DNA of 57,840 nucleotides. It comes from Dorea sp. CAG:317 (GTDB lineage: Bacteria > Bacillota > Clostridia > Lachnospirales > Lachnospiraceae). Location of the stretch: the NCBI GenBank assembly GCA_000433535.1, contig FR892655.1, positions 1-57,840 of the forward strand, read 5' to 3'. A model generated the notes under the pieces. It was not told the DNA's origin. It saw only the letters and a program-made list of their open reading frames with translations, and did not search any database. Made by a program: the position numbers and the translations under genes. Positions within the stretch are counted from its first letter, which is position 1. Every line of letters begins with the position of its first letter. This document shows, piece by piece, positions 25,551 to 33,768 of this stretch.

Positions 25551-25579
25551 TTGACAGAGATTCATGATGAATCTATAAT
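25551..25579 (+). promoter_or_regulatory. Consensus promoter with palindromic spacer, D-amino acid operon
   Basis: TTGACA (25551-25556) and TATAAT (25574-25579) are perfect sigma-A elements 17 bp apart. The spacer is itself a perfect 17-nt palindrome, AGATTCATGATGAATCT (25558-25574), a likely repressor operator. Predicted start near 25586. Confidence 0.85.
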
Positions 25580-25606
25580 AAGCACATATTAAAAATGAAG
25601 TGTTGG

Positions 25607-25645
25607 CAAAGGCGCCGCAGGAGTAATCCTGTCGGCGCCTTTTTT
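25607..25645 (+). terminator. Promoter-proximal terminator in the leader of the symporter operon
   Basis: AAGGCGCCGCAGGA (25609-25622) pairs around the loop GTAA with a 3' strand ending at 25641, followed by T to 25645. It lies only about 20-25 nt after the predicted start and 55 nt before the gene, so expression needs readthrough or antitermination. Confidence 0.85.
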
Positions 25646-25699
25646 CGTTGTTTTATAGAAAATGTCTGCACTGAACAAAAGGAAAGGGAGGAATTGCTT

Positions 25700-27097
25700 A
25701 TGATGGAAACAATCAGTAATGTAATCTACAAAGTTGATGGAATGGTATGGGGATGGTGGCTTATCATTCTCCTGTTCGGAACCCATATTTATATGACCAT
25801 CCGTACAGGTTTTATTCAGAGAAAGACGATATCAAAAGGAATTAAGCTGTCCGTACAGAAGGATCCGGACGCAGAGGGTGAGGTCTCAAACTTCGGAGCA
25901 CTGACCACCGCACTGGCAGCCACAATCGGAACCGGTAATATCGTAGGTGTGGGAACGGCAATTGCTCTTGGAGGACCTGGCGCGGTACTGTGGTGCTGGT
26001 TATCCGGTATTTTCGGAATTGCCACCAAATATTCCGAATCACTGATCGCTGTAAAATATCGAGTGAAAACAAAAGACGGACGTATGCAGGGAGGAGCCAT
26101 GTATGCGCTGTCCAGAGGATTAAAATGGAAGAAACTCGGCAAAGTTCTGGGAATGATCTTCGCAGTGTTTGCAGGATTCGCATCTTTTGGAATCGGATGT
26201 GCAACACAGGTTAACTCCATTGCAACTGTAGTAGAAGAAAATACAGGTGTTCAGGGCTGGATCGTTGGATTGGTCGTAGCAGTGCTGACAGCAATCGTTA
26301 TTTTCGGCGGTATCAAATCCATTGCAACAGTATGTGAGAAATTGGTTCCATTTATGGCAATCTTCTATGTGCTTGGATGTTTGATCATTCTTGGTCTTAA
26401 TTATGATTATATTCTTCCGGCTATCCAGACAATCTGCAAGCTTGCATTTACACCGGGTGCAGCAGCAGGAGGACTGGTAGGCACGGGTATTCGTTTAGCC
26501 ATGCAGTACGGAATCGCAAGAGGTCTTTTCTCAAACGAATCCGGTATGGGTTCCGCGCCAATTGCAGCAGCTGCTGCACAGACAAGAAATCCAGTTCGTC
26601 AGGCACTGGTATCTTCTACAGGTACATTTTGGGATACCGTAGTTGTATGTCTTATGACAGGGCTGGTACTTGTATCTACCATTATGAAAAATCCAAATAT
26701 CAATGCTGACCAGATCAGTGATGGCGGAACCCTTACTACATTGGCGTTTGGACAGATTCCTGTATTTGGCCCTATCATCTTAACACTCGGAATCATCTGC
26801 TTTGCATACTCTACGATTCTCGGATGGGCTTATTATGGAGAACGTGCGGTAGAATATTTTGCAGGACATAAAGGACTGATTCCATACCGCATTATTTATG
26901 TAGTTGTAGCAGGAATTGCACCGGTTGTAGCATTGGACGTTGTGTGGGCGCTGGCAGATATTTTAAATGCGCTGATGGCAATCCCGAACTTGATCGCAGT
27001 GCTGCTTCTCTCCAATGTGATTGTGAAAGAGACAAAGAAATACATCAATGATCTGGATGCATGGAGCGATGAAGAGGTACCGGTTACTGAAGATTAA
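25700..27097 (+). CDS. Alanine:cation symporter, second AGCS paralogue
   Basis: 465-aa AGCS-family permease importing alanine or glycine (some members take D-alanine) with Na+. Family motifs TALAATIGTGNIVGVGTA near 77 and ARGLFSNESGMGSAP near 270 are present. GGGAGG is 8 nt before the ATG at 25700; the upstream-open frame from 25595 covers the terminator and is not used. First gene of an operon that continues with a D-amino acid aminotransferase 35 nt later, which suggests D-alanine as a physiological substrate (inference). Confidence 0.9.
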   Translation: MMETISNVIYKVDGMVWGWWLIILLFGTHIYMTIRTGFIQRKTISKGIKLSVQKDPDAEGEVSNFGALTTALAATIGTGNIVGVGTAIALGGPGAVLWCWLSGIFGIATKYSESLIAVKYRVKTKDGRMQGGAMYALSRGLKWKKLGKVLGMIFAVFAGFASFGIGCATQVNSIATVVEENTGVQGWIVGLVVAVLTAIVIFGGIKSIATVCEKLVPFMAIFYVLGCLIILGLNYDYILPAIQTICKLAFTPGAAAGGLVGTGIRLAMQYGIARGLFSNESGMGSAPIAAAAAQTRNPVRQALVSSTGTFWDTVVVCLMTGLVLVSTIMKNPNINADQISDGGTLTTLAFGQIPVFGPIILTLGIICFAYSTILGWAYYGERAVEYFAGHKGLIPYRIIYVVVAGIAPVVALDVVWALADILNALMAIPNLIAVLLLSNVIVKETKKYINDLDAWSDEEVPVTED

Positions 27098-27132
27098 CAT
27101 TTTGTTTTTTATAAGAGAAGAGGTAGAGAAAA

Positions 27133-27978
27133 ATGAAAACTTTAGGATATTACAATGGGAAATACGGAGAACTGGAGGAAATGAGCATTCCCATGAACGA
27201 TCGGGTATGCTGGTTTGGAGATGGTGTTTATGATGCAGGTCCATCCAGAAATTATAAAATATTTGCGATAGATGAACACATAGATCGATTTTTCAACAGT
27301 GCAGGGCTTCTGGATATTGAGATGCCTGTAACGAAGGAGGAGCTAAAGGAGCTCCTCCAGGAAATGGTAAATAAAATGGATACCGGCGATCTCTTTGTCT
27401 ATTATCAGGTGACAAGGGGAACCGGAGTAAGAGATCATGCTTATACAAAGGGACCGGGCAATCTGTGGATCATGTTAAAACCGGCAGAAATCTCAGATGG
27501 CATAGAGCCGATCAAATTGATTACTGTAGAAGATACTCGTTTTCTGCACTGTAATATTAAGACCTTGAATCTGATTCCATCCTGTGTGGCAACGGAAAAG
27601 GCGAAAAAGGCAGGGTGTCAGGAAGCAGTATTTTATCGCGCCGGTGGAAGGGTGACCGAATGTGCGCATAGTAATGTCCACATTATCAAAGACGGGAAAC
27701 TGGTGACAGCACCTACAGATAATTTGATTCTTCCGGGAATTGCAAGAGCTCATTTGATCCGCATGTGTAAGAAGCTTGGCATTCCGGTAAGCGAAACACC
27801 TTATACCTTAAAAGAGCTGTTCGAAGCAGAAGAAGTGTTAGTGACAAGTTCCAGTAACCTCTGCCTGCATGCCTGCGAGATTGACGGGAAACCGGTAGGT
27901 GGAAAGAACCCTGAATTATTAGAGAAGATCAGAGCTGCTTTACTTGGAGAATTTTACGAGAAGACAGCGGCAGAATAG
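27133..27978 (+). CDS. D-amino acid aminotransferase-like (class IV)
   Basis: 281-aa fold-type IV PLP enzyme of the D-alanine aminotransferase/branched-chain aminotransferase group. It opens YYNGKYGE...MNDRVCWFGDGVYD, has the PLP lysine in NIKTLNLIPSC near 145 and the E..HSNV segment (VTECAHSNVHI). The D-AAT branch interconverts D-alanine and D-glutamate with their 2-oxoacids. Its neighbours, an alanine symporter and D-glutamate cyclase, favour D-Ala + 2-oxoglutarate giving D-Glu + pyruvate. A 4-amino-4-deoxychorismate lyase role is less likely here. Confidence 0.85.
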   Translation: MKTLGYYNGKYGELEEMSIPMNDRVCWFGDGVYDAGPSRNYKIFAIDEHIDRFFNSAGLLDIEMPVTKEELKELLQEMVNKMDTGDLFVYYQVTRGTGVRDHAYTKGPGNLWIMLKPAEISDGIEPIKLITVEDTRFLHCNIKTLNLIPSCVATEKAKKAGCQEAVFYRAGGRVTECAHSNVHIIKDGKLVTAPTDNLILPGIARAHLIRMCKKLGIPVSETPYTLKELFEAEEVLVTSSSNLCLHACEIDGKPVGGKNPELLEKIRAALLGEFYEKTAAE

Positions 27979-27989
27979 GAAGTGAAAAG

Positions 27990-28733
27990 ATGGATGAGAA
28001 GGGAAATCTTAAAATTATGCCTGCAGGGGATCGGGGCATGGTTGCAGAGTTTGGAAATGTGATCAGTATTCAAATAAATGATCAGGTTCAACAACTGAAG
28101 AAATGCCTAAGTAATGAACAGATACAAGGGGTTCTGGAGTTACAGCCAACCTTTCGCTCTCTGATGATCTATTACGATCCTCTCAAGATTTCTTATGAAG
28201 AATTGGAAAAAAGAGTGCGCATACTTGGAAGCGCCGAGACTTTGAAAAATCATAAGAAAAAAAGAATCCTTAAGATTCCCTGCTGCTACGGAGCTCGCTT
28301 TGGACCGGATCTTAGAGATATGGAAAAACATACCGGACTTGATCGGGACGAGATTATTGCTATACATAGTTCTGTAGATTACCGCATTTATATGATGGGT
28401 TTTCTCCCGGGCTTTGTATATCTGGGCGGATTGGATTCTCGCATAGAGATGCCGAGACTTTCCACTCCTCGTGTGAAGATCCCGGTAGGGGCAGTGGGAA
28501 TCGGCGGCAATCAGACCGGTGTCTATCCGGTTGCCTCTCCGGGAGGGTGGAGGCTGATAGGTGGAACTCCGGTGGAATTTTACGATGCAGGAAGACAAGA
28601 GCCGATTTTATGCCGTGCCGGAGAATATATTCGGTTTGTGCCTGTTTCGCTGGACGATTATTATGATATCCGGCGTATGATCGTCAAGGGTGAATATACG
28701 ATCGATATTTTGGAAGAAGAAGGTGAACAGTAG
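27990..28733 (+). CDS. pxpB: 5-oxoprolinase subunit PxpB
   Basis: 247-aa AHS1/KipI-family protein. The full family signature is present: DRGMVAEFGN at the start, GFLPGFVYLGGLD near 133, GIGGNQTGVYPVASPGGW near 170 and RAGEYIRFVPV near 212. PxpB with PxpC and PxpA forms the ATP-dependent 5-oxoprolinase turning 5-oxoproline into glutamate. It abuts pxpC (stop TAG then ATG). Contrast with the degenerate copy at 9.17 kb. Confidence 0.9.
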   Translation: MDEKGNLKIMPAGDRGMVAEFGNVISIQINDQVQQLKKCLSNEQIQGVLELQPTFRSLMIYYDPLKISYEELEKRVRILGSAETLKNHKKKRILKIPCCYGARFGPDLRDMEKHTGLDRDEIIAIHSSVDYRIYMMGFLPGFVYLGGLDSRIEMPRLSTPRVKIPVGAVGIGGNQTGVYPVASPGGWRLIGGTPVEFYDAGRQEPILCRAGEYIRFVPVSLDDYYDIRRMIVKGEYTIDILEEEGEQ

Positions 28734-29642
28734 ATGGCAGTAAAAATTGTATTACCGGGCGCTGTTATGACAGTTCAGGACGGCGGACGGTATGGGTATC
28801 AAGAAACCGGGATTCAGGTTTCCGGTGCTATGGATCAGGCATCATTTAAAAAGGCAAATTATCTGGTTGGAAATGATGAGACAGAAGCAGTTTTAGAGGT
28901 CACGCTGTTCGGAGGAATGCTGGAATTTACAGAGGATACGATTGTCGCAGTTACAGGAGCAGACATGGGACCTATGGTGGACGAAGAGCCGGTAGAAATG
29001 AATTGCCCGCTGTTGATCCAAAAAGGACAGACGCTGACACTTGGAACAGCCCGGCAGGGATGCCGGACTTATCTTGCATTTGCCGGCGGTATCGATGTCC
29101 CACTCGTTATGGGAAGCAGATCTACCAATCTAAAATGTGCATTTGGCGGGTATGGAGGACGCGCGCTGAAGTCGGGAGATGTTCTGAAGCTCGGAAAACC
29201 GAAGTGGTCGTTTGATCGAGTGAAAAAACGGAGAACAAAGGGGATTGAGGAAGGTAAAATCATAGAGGTGCGTGCAGTTCCCGGACCACAACAAGAGTAT
29301 TTTACAGAAGCAGGAGAGAAGGCGTTTTACAACGGCATTTATACGATAACAGATCAGAGCGACCGGATGGGATATCGTCTGAAGGGTCCCTTGGCGGAGA
29401 GCAAAAACGGAACAGACATTATATCTGATGCGATCCCGCTGGGGGCAGTGCAGATTCCGCCCAGCGGTCAGCCGATTGTATTATTAGCAGACAGACAGAC
29501 TACCGGCGGCTATGCGAAGATTGCGGTAGTGTGTTCTTTTGATATTCCCAAGCTGGTTCAGGGAAGACCGGGCGACAAAGTCCGTTTTTTAAAGACCGAT
29601 GTGAAAACAGCGCAGAAACTATACAGAAAGCAGGAAAGATAA
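28734..29642 (+). CDS. pxpC: 5-oxoprolinase subunit PxpC
   Basis: 302-aa AHS2/KipA-family protein, partner of PxpB. Recognisable are PGAVMTVQDGGRYGYQ, VSGAMDQ, TGADMGP near 76, AFAGGIDVPLVMGSRST near 115 and LADRQTTGGYAKI near 250. It is directly joined to pxpB and is one nt before the cyclase gene, so the three proteins are made in close proportion. Confidence 0.9.
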   Translation: MAVKIVLPGAVMTVQDGGRYGYQETGIQVSGAMDQASFKKANYLVGNDETEAVLEVTLFGGMLEFTEDTIVAVTGADMGPMVDEEPVEMNCPLLIQKGQTLTLGTARQGCRTYLAFAGGIDVPLVMGSRSTNLKCAFGGYGGRALKSGDVLKLGKPKWSFDRVKKRRTKGIEEGKIIEVRAVPGPQQEYFTEAGEKAFYNGIYTITDQSDRMGYRLKGPLAESKNGTDIISDAIPLGAVQIPPSGQPIVLLADRQTTGGYAKIAVVCSFDIPKLVQGRPGDKVRFLKTDVKTAQKLYRKQER

Positions 29643-29643
29643 T

Positions 29644-30429
29644 ATGGATGACAGGAAACTAACACCAAGGGAAGTTCGAAAATTAATCAGAGAAGAAAAG
29701 ATCACCGGTCAGACTTCCGGCTTGTGTCCGGGATATGCACAGGCAAATCTTCTGATCCTTCCCAAAGATCAGGCTTATGATTTCCTTTTATTTACACAGA
29801 GAAATCCAAGAGCCTGCCCAATATTGGAAGTGACGGATATGGGAAGCCGACAGCTTCATTATCTTGCGCAGGATGCAGATGTGGCGAGGGATTTCCCCAA
29901 ATACCGCATTTATCGCAAGGGAAAAATGATCGGCGAGTATACGAGTATTGATAGGTTCTGGCAAGATGACTTTGTAAGCTTTTTGATCGGATGCAGTTTT
30001 TCATTTGAAGCCGGGCTGTTAGAAGCAGATGTTCCTGTAAGACAGATTGAAGAACATAAAAATGTGCCGATGTTTAAAACGAATATTCCGTGTACACCCG
30101 CAGGAATCTTTCACGGCAACATGGTAGTCAGCATGCGTCCGATGACCGGAGAACAGGCAGTGAAAGCGGCATGTATTACAGGAGATATGCCAAGAGTACA
30201 CGGCGCGCCTGTTCACATCGGTGATCCGTCCCAGATTGGAATTCGGGATCTGCAAAAACCGGATTTTGGAGAGGCGGTGACAGTCAGGGAGGGAGAACTT
30301 CCGGTATTCTGGCCTTGCGGAGTCACTCCTCAGAATGTGGTCATGGAAGTAAAGCCGGAGCTTGCGATCACGCATGCACCGGGGCATATGTTTATCTCCG
30401 ATATTAAGAACGCAGCATTAAAATATTAG
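29644..30429 (+). CDS. D-glutamate cyclase / putative hydro-lyase (DUF1445, YcsI family)
   Basis: 261-aa DUF1445 protein. Family marks are SGLCPGYAQANLLILPK near 20, FTQRNPRACPILEV near 50, IGCSFSFEAGLL near 118 and THAPGHMFISD near the end. The vertebrate homologue DGLUCY reversibly cyclises D-glutamate to 5-oxo-D-proline; the bacterial YcsI members are usually annotated only as hydro-lyases. Placement between pxpC and pxpA, and with a DUF4392 gene in the same operon, makes D-glutamate cyclisation the best reading. Confidence 0.82.
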   Translation: MDDRKLTPREVRKLIREEKITGQTSGLCPGYAQANLLILPKDQAYDFLLFTQRNPRACPILEVTDMGSRQLHYLAQDADVARDFPKYRIYRKGKMIGEYTSIDRFWQDDFVSFLIGCSFSFEAGLLEADVPVRQIEEHKNVPMFKTNIPCTPAGIFHGNMVVSMRPMTGEQAVKAACITGDMPRVHGAPVHIGDPSQIGIRDLQKPDFGEAVTVREGELPVFWPCGVTPQNVVMEVKPELAITHAPGHMFISDIKNAALKY

Positions 30430-30478
30430 AACCATGGATAAAGTGTTAGAAAAGATAAGAGAACAGAGGGTGAGGAAG

Positions 30479-31246
30479 ATGTATACTGTGGACTTAAATT
30501 GTGATCTGGGCGAGAGCTTTGGAAACTATAAATGTGGAATGGATGAAGAAATCATTCCCTATATTTCTTCCGCCAATACGGCATGCGGTTTTCATGCGTC
30601 AGATCCGCTTGTCATGGAACAGACAGTAAAGCTTGCTAAAAACTACGGGGTTCACATCGGAGCGCATCCGGGATATCCGGATCTGACCGGATTCGGAAGA
30701 CGAAATATGCAGGTGTCAGAAGAAGAACTAAAAGCGATGGTACAATATCAGATCGGGGCGTTAAAGGCATTTTGCGATGCTTTTGGTGTGCCACTCTATC
30801 ATGTGAAACCACATGGAGCCATGTATAATATGGCGGTAACTCATACAGGACTTGCAGAAGCCATCTGTCGTGGAATCCGGGAAGTCGATCAGAACCTGAT
30901 CCTTCTGGCTCCGGCAGGCAGTGAAATGTTCCGGGCGGCGAAGAAATTCGGGCTGCGCGCCGCAGGAGAAGTCTTTGCCGACCGTGCCTATGAGGAGGAT
31001 GGAACGCTTGTCTCCAGAAGAAAAGAGGGAGCCGTGATCACAGAGGAAGAAGTGGCAATCGAGCGTGTTGTCGGCATGGTTAAGAAAGGAACAGTTACAG
31101 CTGTTACCGGTAAAGAGATTGAGGTACAGGCGGACTCCATCTGCGTGCATGGAGACGGACCGAAAGCATTGGCATTTGTAAAGCGGATCAGAGAGACTCT
31201 TACAGAAGAAGGTGTGAAGATCTGTCCGCTATCAGAAATCGTGTAG
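30479..31246 (+). CDS. pxpA: 5-oxoprolinase subunit PxpA
   Basis: 255-aa LamB/YcsF protein with canonical motifs VDLNCDLGESFGNY, ANTACGFHASDP, GAHPGYPDLTGFGR and HVKPHGAMYN. The start at 30479 gives the family N-terminus MYTVDLNCD and has AGAGGG upstream; the upstream ATG at 30434 has no ribosome site. It completes the PxpABC set together with the genes at 28.0 and 28.7 kb, which the cyclase gene separates from it. Confidence 0.9.
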   Translation: MYTVDLNCDLGESFGNYKCGMDEEIIPYISSANTACGFHASDPLVMEQTVKLAKNYGVHIGAHPGYPDLTGFGRRNMQVSEEELKAMVQYQIGALKAFCDAFGVPLYHVKPHGAMYNMAVTHTGLAEAICRGIREVDQNLILLAPAGSEMFRAAKKFGLRAAGEVFADRAYEEDGTLVSRRKEGAVITEEEVAIERVVGMVKKGTVTAVTGKEIEVQADSICVHGDGPKALAFVKRIRETLTEEGVKICPLSEIV

Positions 31247-31291
31247 TAGTGCATAGGATAGAAGAAAAAAAGGAAAGAGAGGGTGGCGCGG

Positions 31292-32134
31292 ATGTTGACG
31301 GCAATCAGACAAGAAACGATCGAAGACGTGGTGCTTCGCTATTCCAAACGAGGAATGAATATTTTAAAAAATCATATGAAAGAGGATTATTGCCGGGAAG
31401 CAGCCGGACAGATCTTAGAACTTGAGAAAGGAACGATTCTCTTAACGACAGGATTCTATGTGGCAGGACATGCAGAGACAGATGGGCCTCTCGGAACACT
31501 TGTGATGGCAGACGCACTTCAGAAGCTTGGATATCATCCGGTGATCGTAACAGATGAATTCTGCAGAGGTTTTTTTGAAAATGAAGGCTTGGAAGTGTAT
31601 TATGCGGGAGTGAATGACGAAGCGCAGGAGTATGACCGGATGCTGGAAACTTATCGTCCGGTGGGACTTATTTCCATTGAAAGATGTGGAAGAAATGTGG
31701 AAGACGATTATGCCAATATGCGGGGAATCAGTATTAAAGAATACACGGCAAGTACAGATTGGCTCTTCATCCGGGCAAGAAAAGCAGGGATTCCGACTTT
31801 TGGAGTCGGAGACGGTGGAAATGAGATTGGAATGGGAAATCTCAAGGAAGTCATCCATGAGGAATTAGCGCTTGTTCCGTGCAAAGTAAAAGTAGATACG
31901 CTTGTCATTGCAACCGTATCGAACTGGGGCGCCTACGCGATCGTAGCATACATGCAGAAAATGACAGGTGTGACGGGACTGTTGAATTTTGAAAAGATCT
32001 ATGGATATCTGGCGAGAATTGTCCGAATGGGAAGTGTGGATGGCGTGACGAAGAAGCATACGCTCAGTGTGGATGGGTTTTCATTGGAGATAGAAAAAGA
32101 GATTCTGGATGGACTGAATCAATTGGCAAGTTAA
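31292..32134 (+). CDS. DUF4392 protein (DGLUCY C-terminal domain homologue)
   Basis: 280-aa stand-alone DUF4392 protein. GTILLTTGFYVAG, HAETDGPLGTLVMADAL near 70 and FGVGDGGNEIGMGN near 178 are characteristic. In vertebrate D-glutamate cyclase this domain is fused behind the DUF1445 part; here the two halves are separate genes of one operon. Its reaction is not known. Start taken at the ATG 31292 with GAGAGGG 8 nt upstream; a GTG at 31283 in the same frame is the alternative. asnB begins 44 nt later with no visible terminator. Confidence 0.8.
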   Translation: MLTAIRQETIEDVVLRYSKRGMNILKNHMKEDYCREAAGQILELEKGTILLTTGFYVAGHAETDGPLGTLVMADALQKLGYHPVIVTDEFCRGFFENEGLEVYYAGVNDEAQEYDRMLETYRPVGLISIERCGRNVEDDYANMRGISIKEYTASTDWLFIRARKAGIPTFGVGDGGNEIGMGNLKEVIHEELALVPCKVKVDTLVIATVSNWGAYAIVAYMQKMTGVTGLLNFEKIYGYLARIVRMGSVDGVTKKHTLSVDGFSLEIEKEILDGLNQLAS

Positions 32135-32178
32135 TAGATAAGAAGGAAGACTGGAAGGATCAAGGAGGATATGGCAAT

Positions 32179-33762
32179 ATGTGTTCGATTATGGGATATT
32201 GTGAAGAAGGAGAGGCGTTGAAAACCTTTCGGGAATGCTTTTTAAGGACATCGTCCAGAGGACCGGATGAATGTCGGATTCTGGACACCGGAAAAGGATA
32301 TCTGGGATTTCAGCGCTTAGCGATCATGGGACTGACACCGTCCGGCATGCAGCCTTTTTCGCTGAACGGAAGCTATGTAGTTTGTAACGGAGAGATCTAT
32401 GGATTTGAAAAACAAAGAGAAGAGCTGAAAAAGAAGGGTTATACATTTGAAAGTGATTCTGATTGTGAGATCCTGCTTCCGTTATATGAGCAATACGGAA
32501 CAGAGATGTTCGGTATGCTGGATGCGGAGTTCGCGTGTATTATCTATGACGGAAAGACCGGAAGCTATCTTGCGGCGAGAGATCCCATCGGAATTCGTCC
32601 ACTCTATTACGGATATGACGAAAAAGGAGTTCTTGTTCTTGCCAGTGAAGCTAAAAATCTGGTTGGACTCTGTGAGAAGATCCGCCCGTTTCCACCGGGA
32701 CATTATTACAAAGACGGAGCATTCGTCTGCTATCATGACATTAGCAGAACAGAGGAAGTCTGTGAGGATGATGTAGAGACAATCTGTCAGAAAATCCATG
32801 ACAAATTGATAGAAGGAGTATGCAAAAGACTTGTCTCGGATGCAAAAGTAGGGTTTCTGTTGTCAGGAGGACTGGATTCTTCCCTTGTCTGTGCTATAGC
32901 AGCAAAGGAGAGTAAGGAGCCGATTCGCACGTTTGCAATTGGAATGGATCAGGATGCCATTGATCTGAAATACGCAAGACAGGTGGCAGAATATATTGGA
33001 AGTGAGCACACGGAAGTGATCATAACAAAAGAAGACGTGTTAAATGCGTTTGAGGATGTGATCCATCTTCTCGGCACTTATGACATTACTACAATCCGTG
33101 CCAGCATTGGAATGTACTATGTATGTAAATATATTCACGAACACACCGATATCCGTGTTCTGCTGACCGGAGAGATCTCGGATGAGTTGTTTGGGTATAA
33201 ATATACAGATTTTGCACCGTCACCGGAAGAATTTCAAAAGGAATCCGAGAAACGTATACATGAGCTTCATATGTATGACGTGCTGCGGGCAGACCGGTGT
33301 ATTTCCGTAAACTCACTGGAGGCAAGAGTTCCATTTGGAGATCTTGATTTTGTAAAGTATGTAATGTCTGTCGATCCGGCAAAGAAAATGAATACCTATG
33401 GAAAAGGGAAGTATTTGCTGCGCCGTGCATTTGAGAAGGATGCGTGTCTGCCGGAAGAAATTCTCTGGCGTGAAAAAGCAGCATTTTCAGATGCGGTAGG
33501 TCATTCCATGGTAGATGATCTGAAAGAATATGCACAGACCTGTTACGAAGGGGATGAATGGAAGGAAAAATGCAGTGCCTATGAGCATGCAGCGCCATTT
33601 ACGAAGGAGTCACTCCTCTACCGGGAAATCTTCGAAAAATATTATCCGGGACAGTCGGAGATGGTCGTTGATTTCTGGATGCCGAACAAGGCGTGGGACG
33701 GATGCAATGTCAATGATCCGTCCGCACGTGTACTGGCAAACTATGGCGACAGTGGAAAATAG
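32179..33762 (+). CDS. asnB: Asparagine synthetase, glutamine-hydrolysing
   Basis: 527-aa enzyme making asparagine from aspartate, ATP and glutamine. The class II amidotransferase nucleophile is Cys2 (MCSIMGY); NGEIYG near 72 binds glutamine, and the synthetase half has the PP-loop LLSGGLDSSL near 228 and LTGEISDELFGY near 330. CAAGGAGG lies upstream. It is probably last in the D-amino acid operon. Its stop is only 6 bp from that of convergent purF, with no terminator in between. Confidence 0.93.
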   Translation: MCSIMGYCEEGEALKTFRECFLRTSSRGPDECRILDTGKGYLGFQRLAIMGLTPSGMQPFSLNGSYVVCNGEIYGFEKQREELKKKGYTFESDSDCEILLPLYEQYGTEMFGMLDAEFACIIYDGKTGSYLAARDPIGIRPLYYGYDEKGVLVLASEAKNLVGLCEKIRPFPPGHYYKDGAFVCYHDISRTEEVCEDDVETICQKIHDKLIEGVCKRLVSDAKVGFLLSGGLDSSLVCAIAAKESKEPIRTFAIGMDQDAIDLKYARQVAEYIGSEHTEVIITKEDVLNAFEDVIHLLGTYDITTIRASIGMYYVCKYIHEHTDIRVLLTGEISDELFGYKYTDFAPSPEEFQKESEKRIHELHMYDVLRADRCISVNSLEARVPFGDLDFVKYVMSVDPAKKMNTYGKGKYLLRRAFEKDACLPEEILWREKAAFSDAVGHSMVDDLKEYAQTCYEGDEWKEKCSAYEHAAPFTKESLLYREIFEKYYPGQSEMVVDFWMPNKAWDGCNVNDPSARVLANYGDSGK

Positions 33763-33768
33763 AAGAAG

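Noticed and set aside
25586..25700. Glycine riboswitch or similar aptamer in the symporter leader
   Set aside because: Only about 22 nt separate the predicted start from the terminator stem, too little for any known aptamer, and no glycine-riboswitch core is visible.
26963..27244. Minus-strand open frame across the symporter/aminotransferase junction
   Set aside because: No family resemblance, and it overlaps two well supported genes and their ribosome site.
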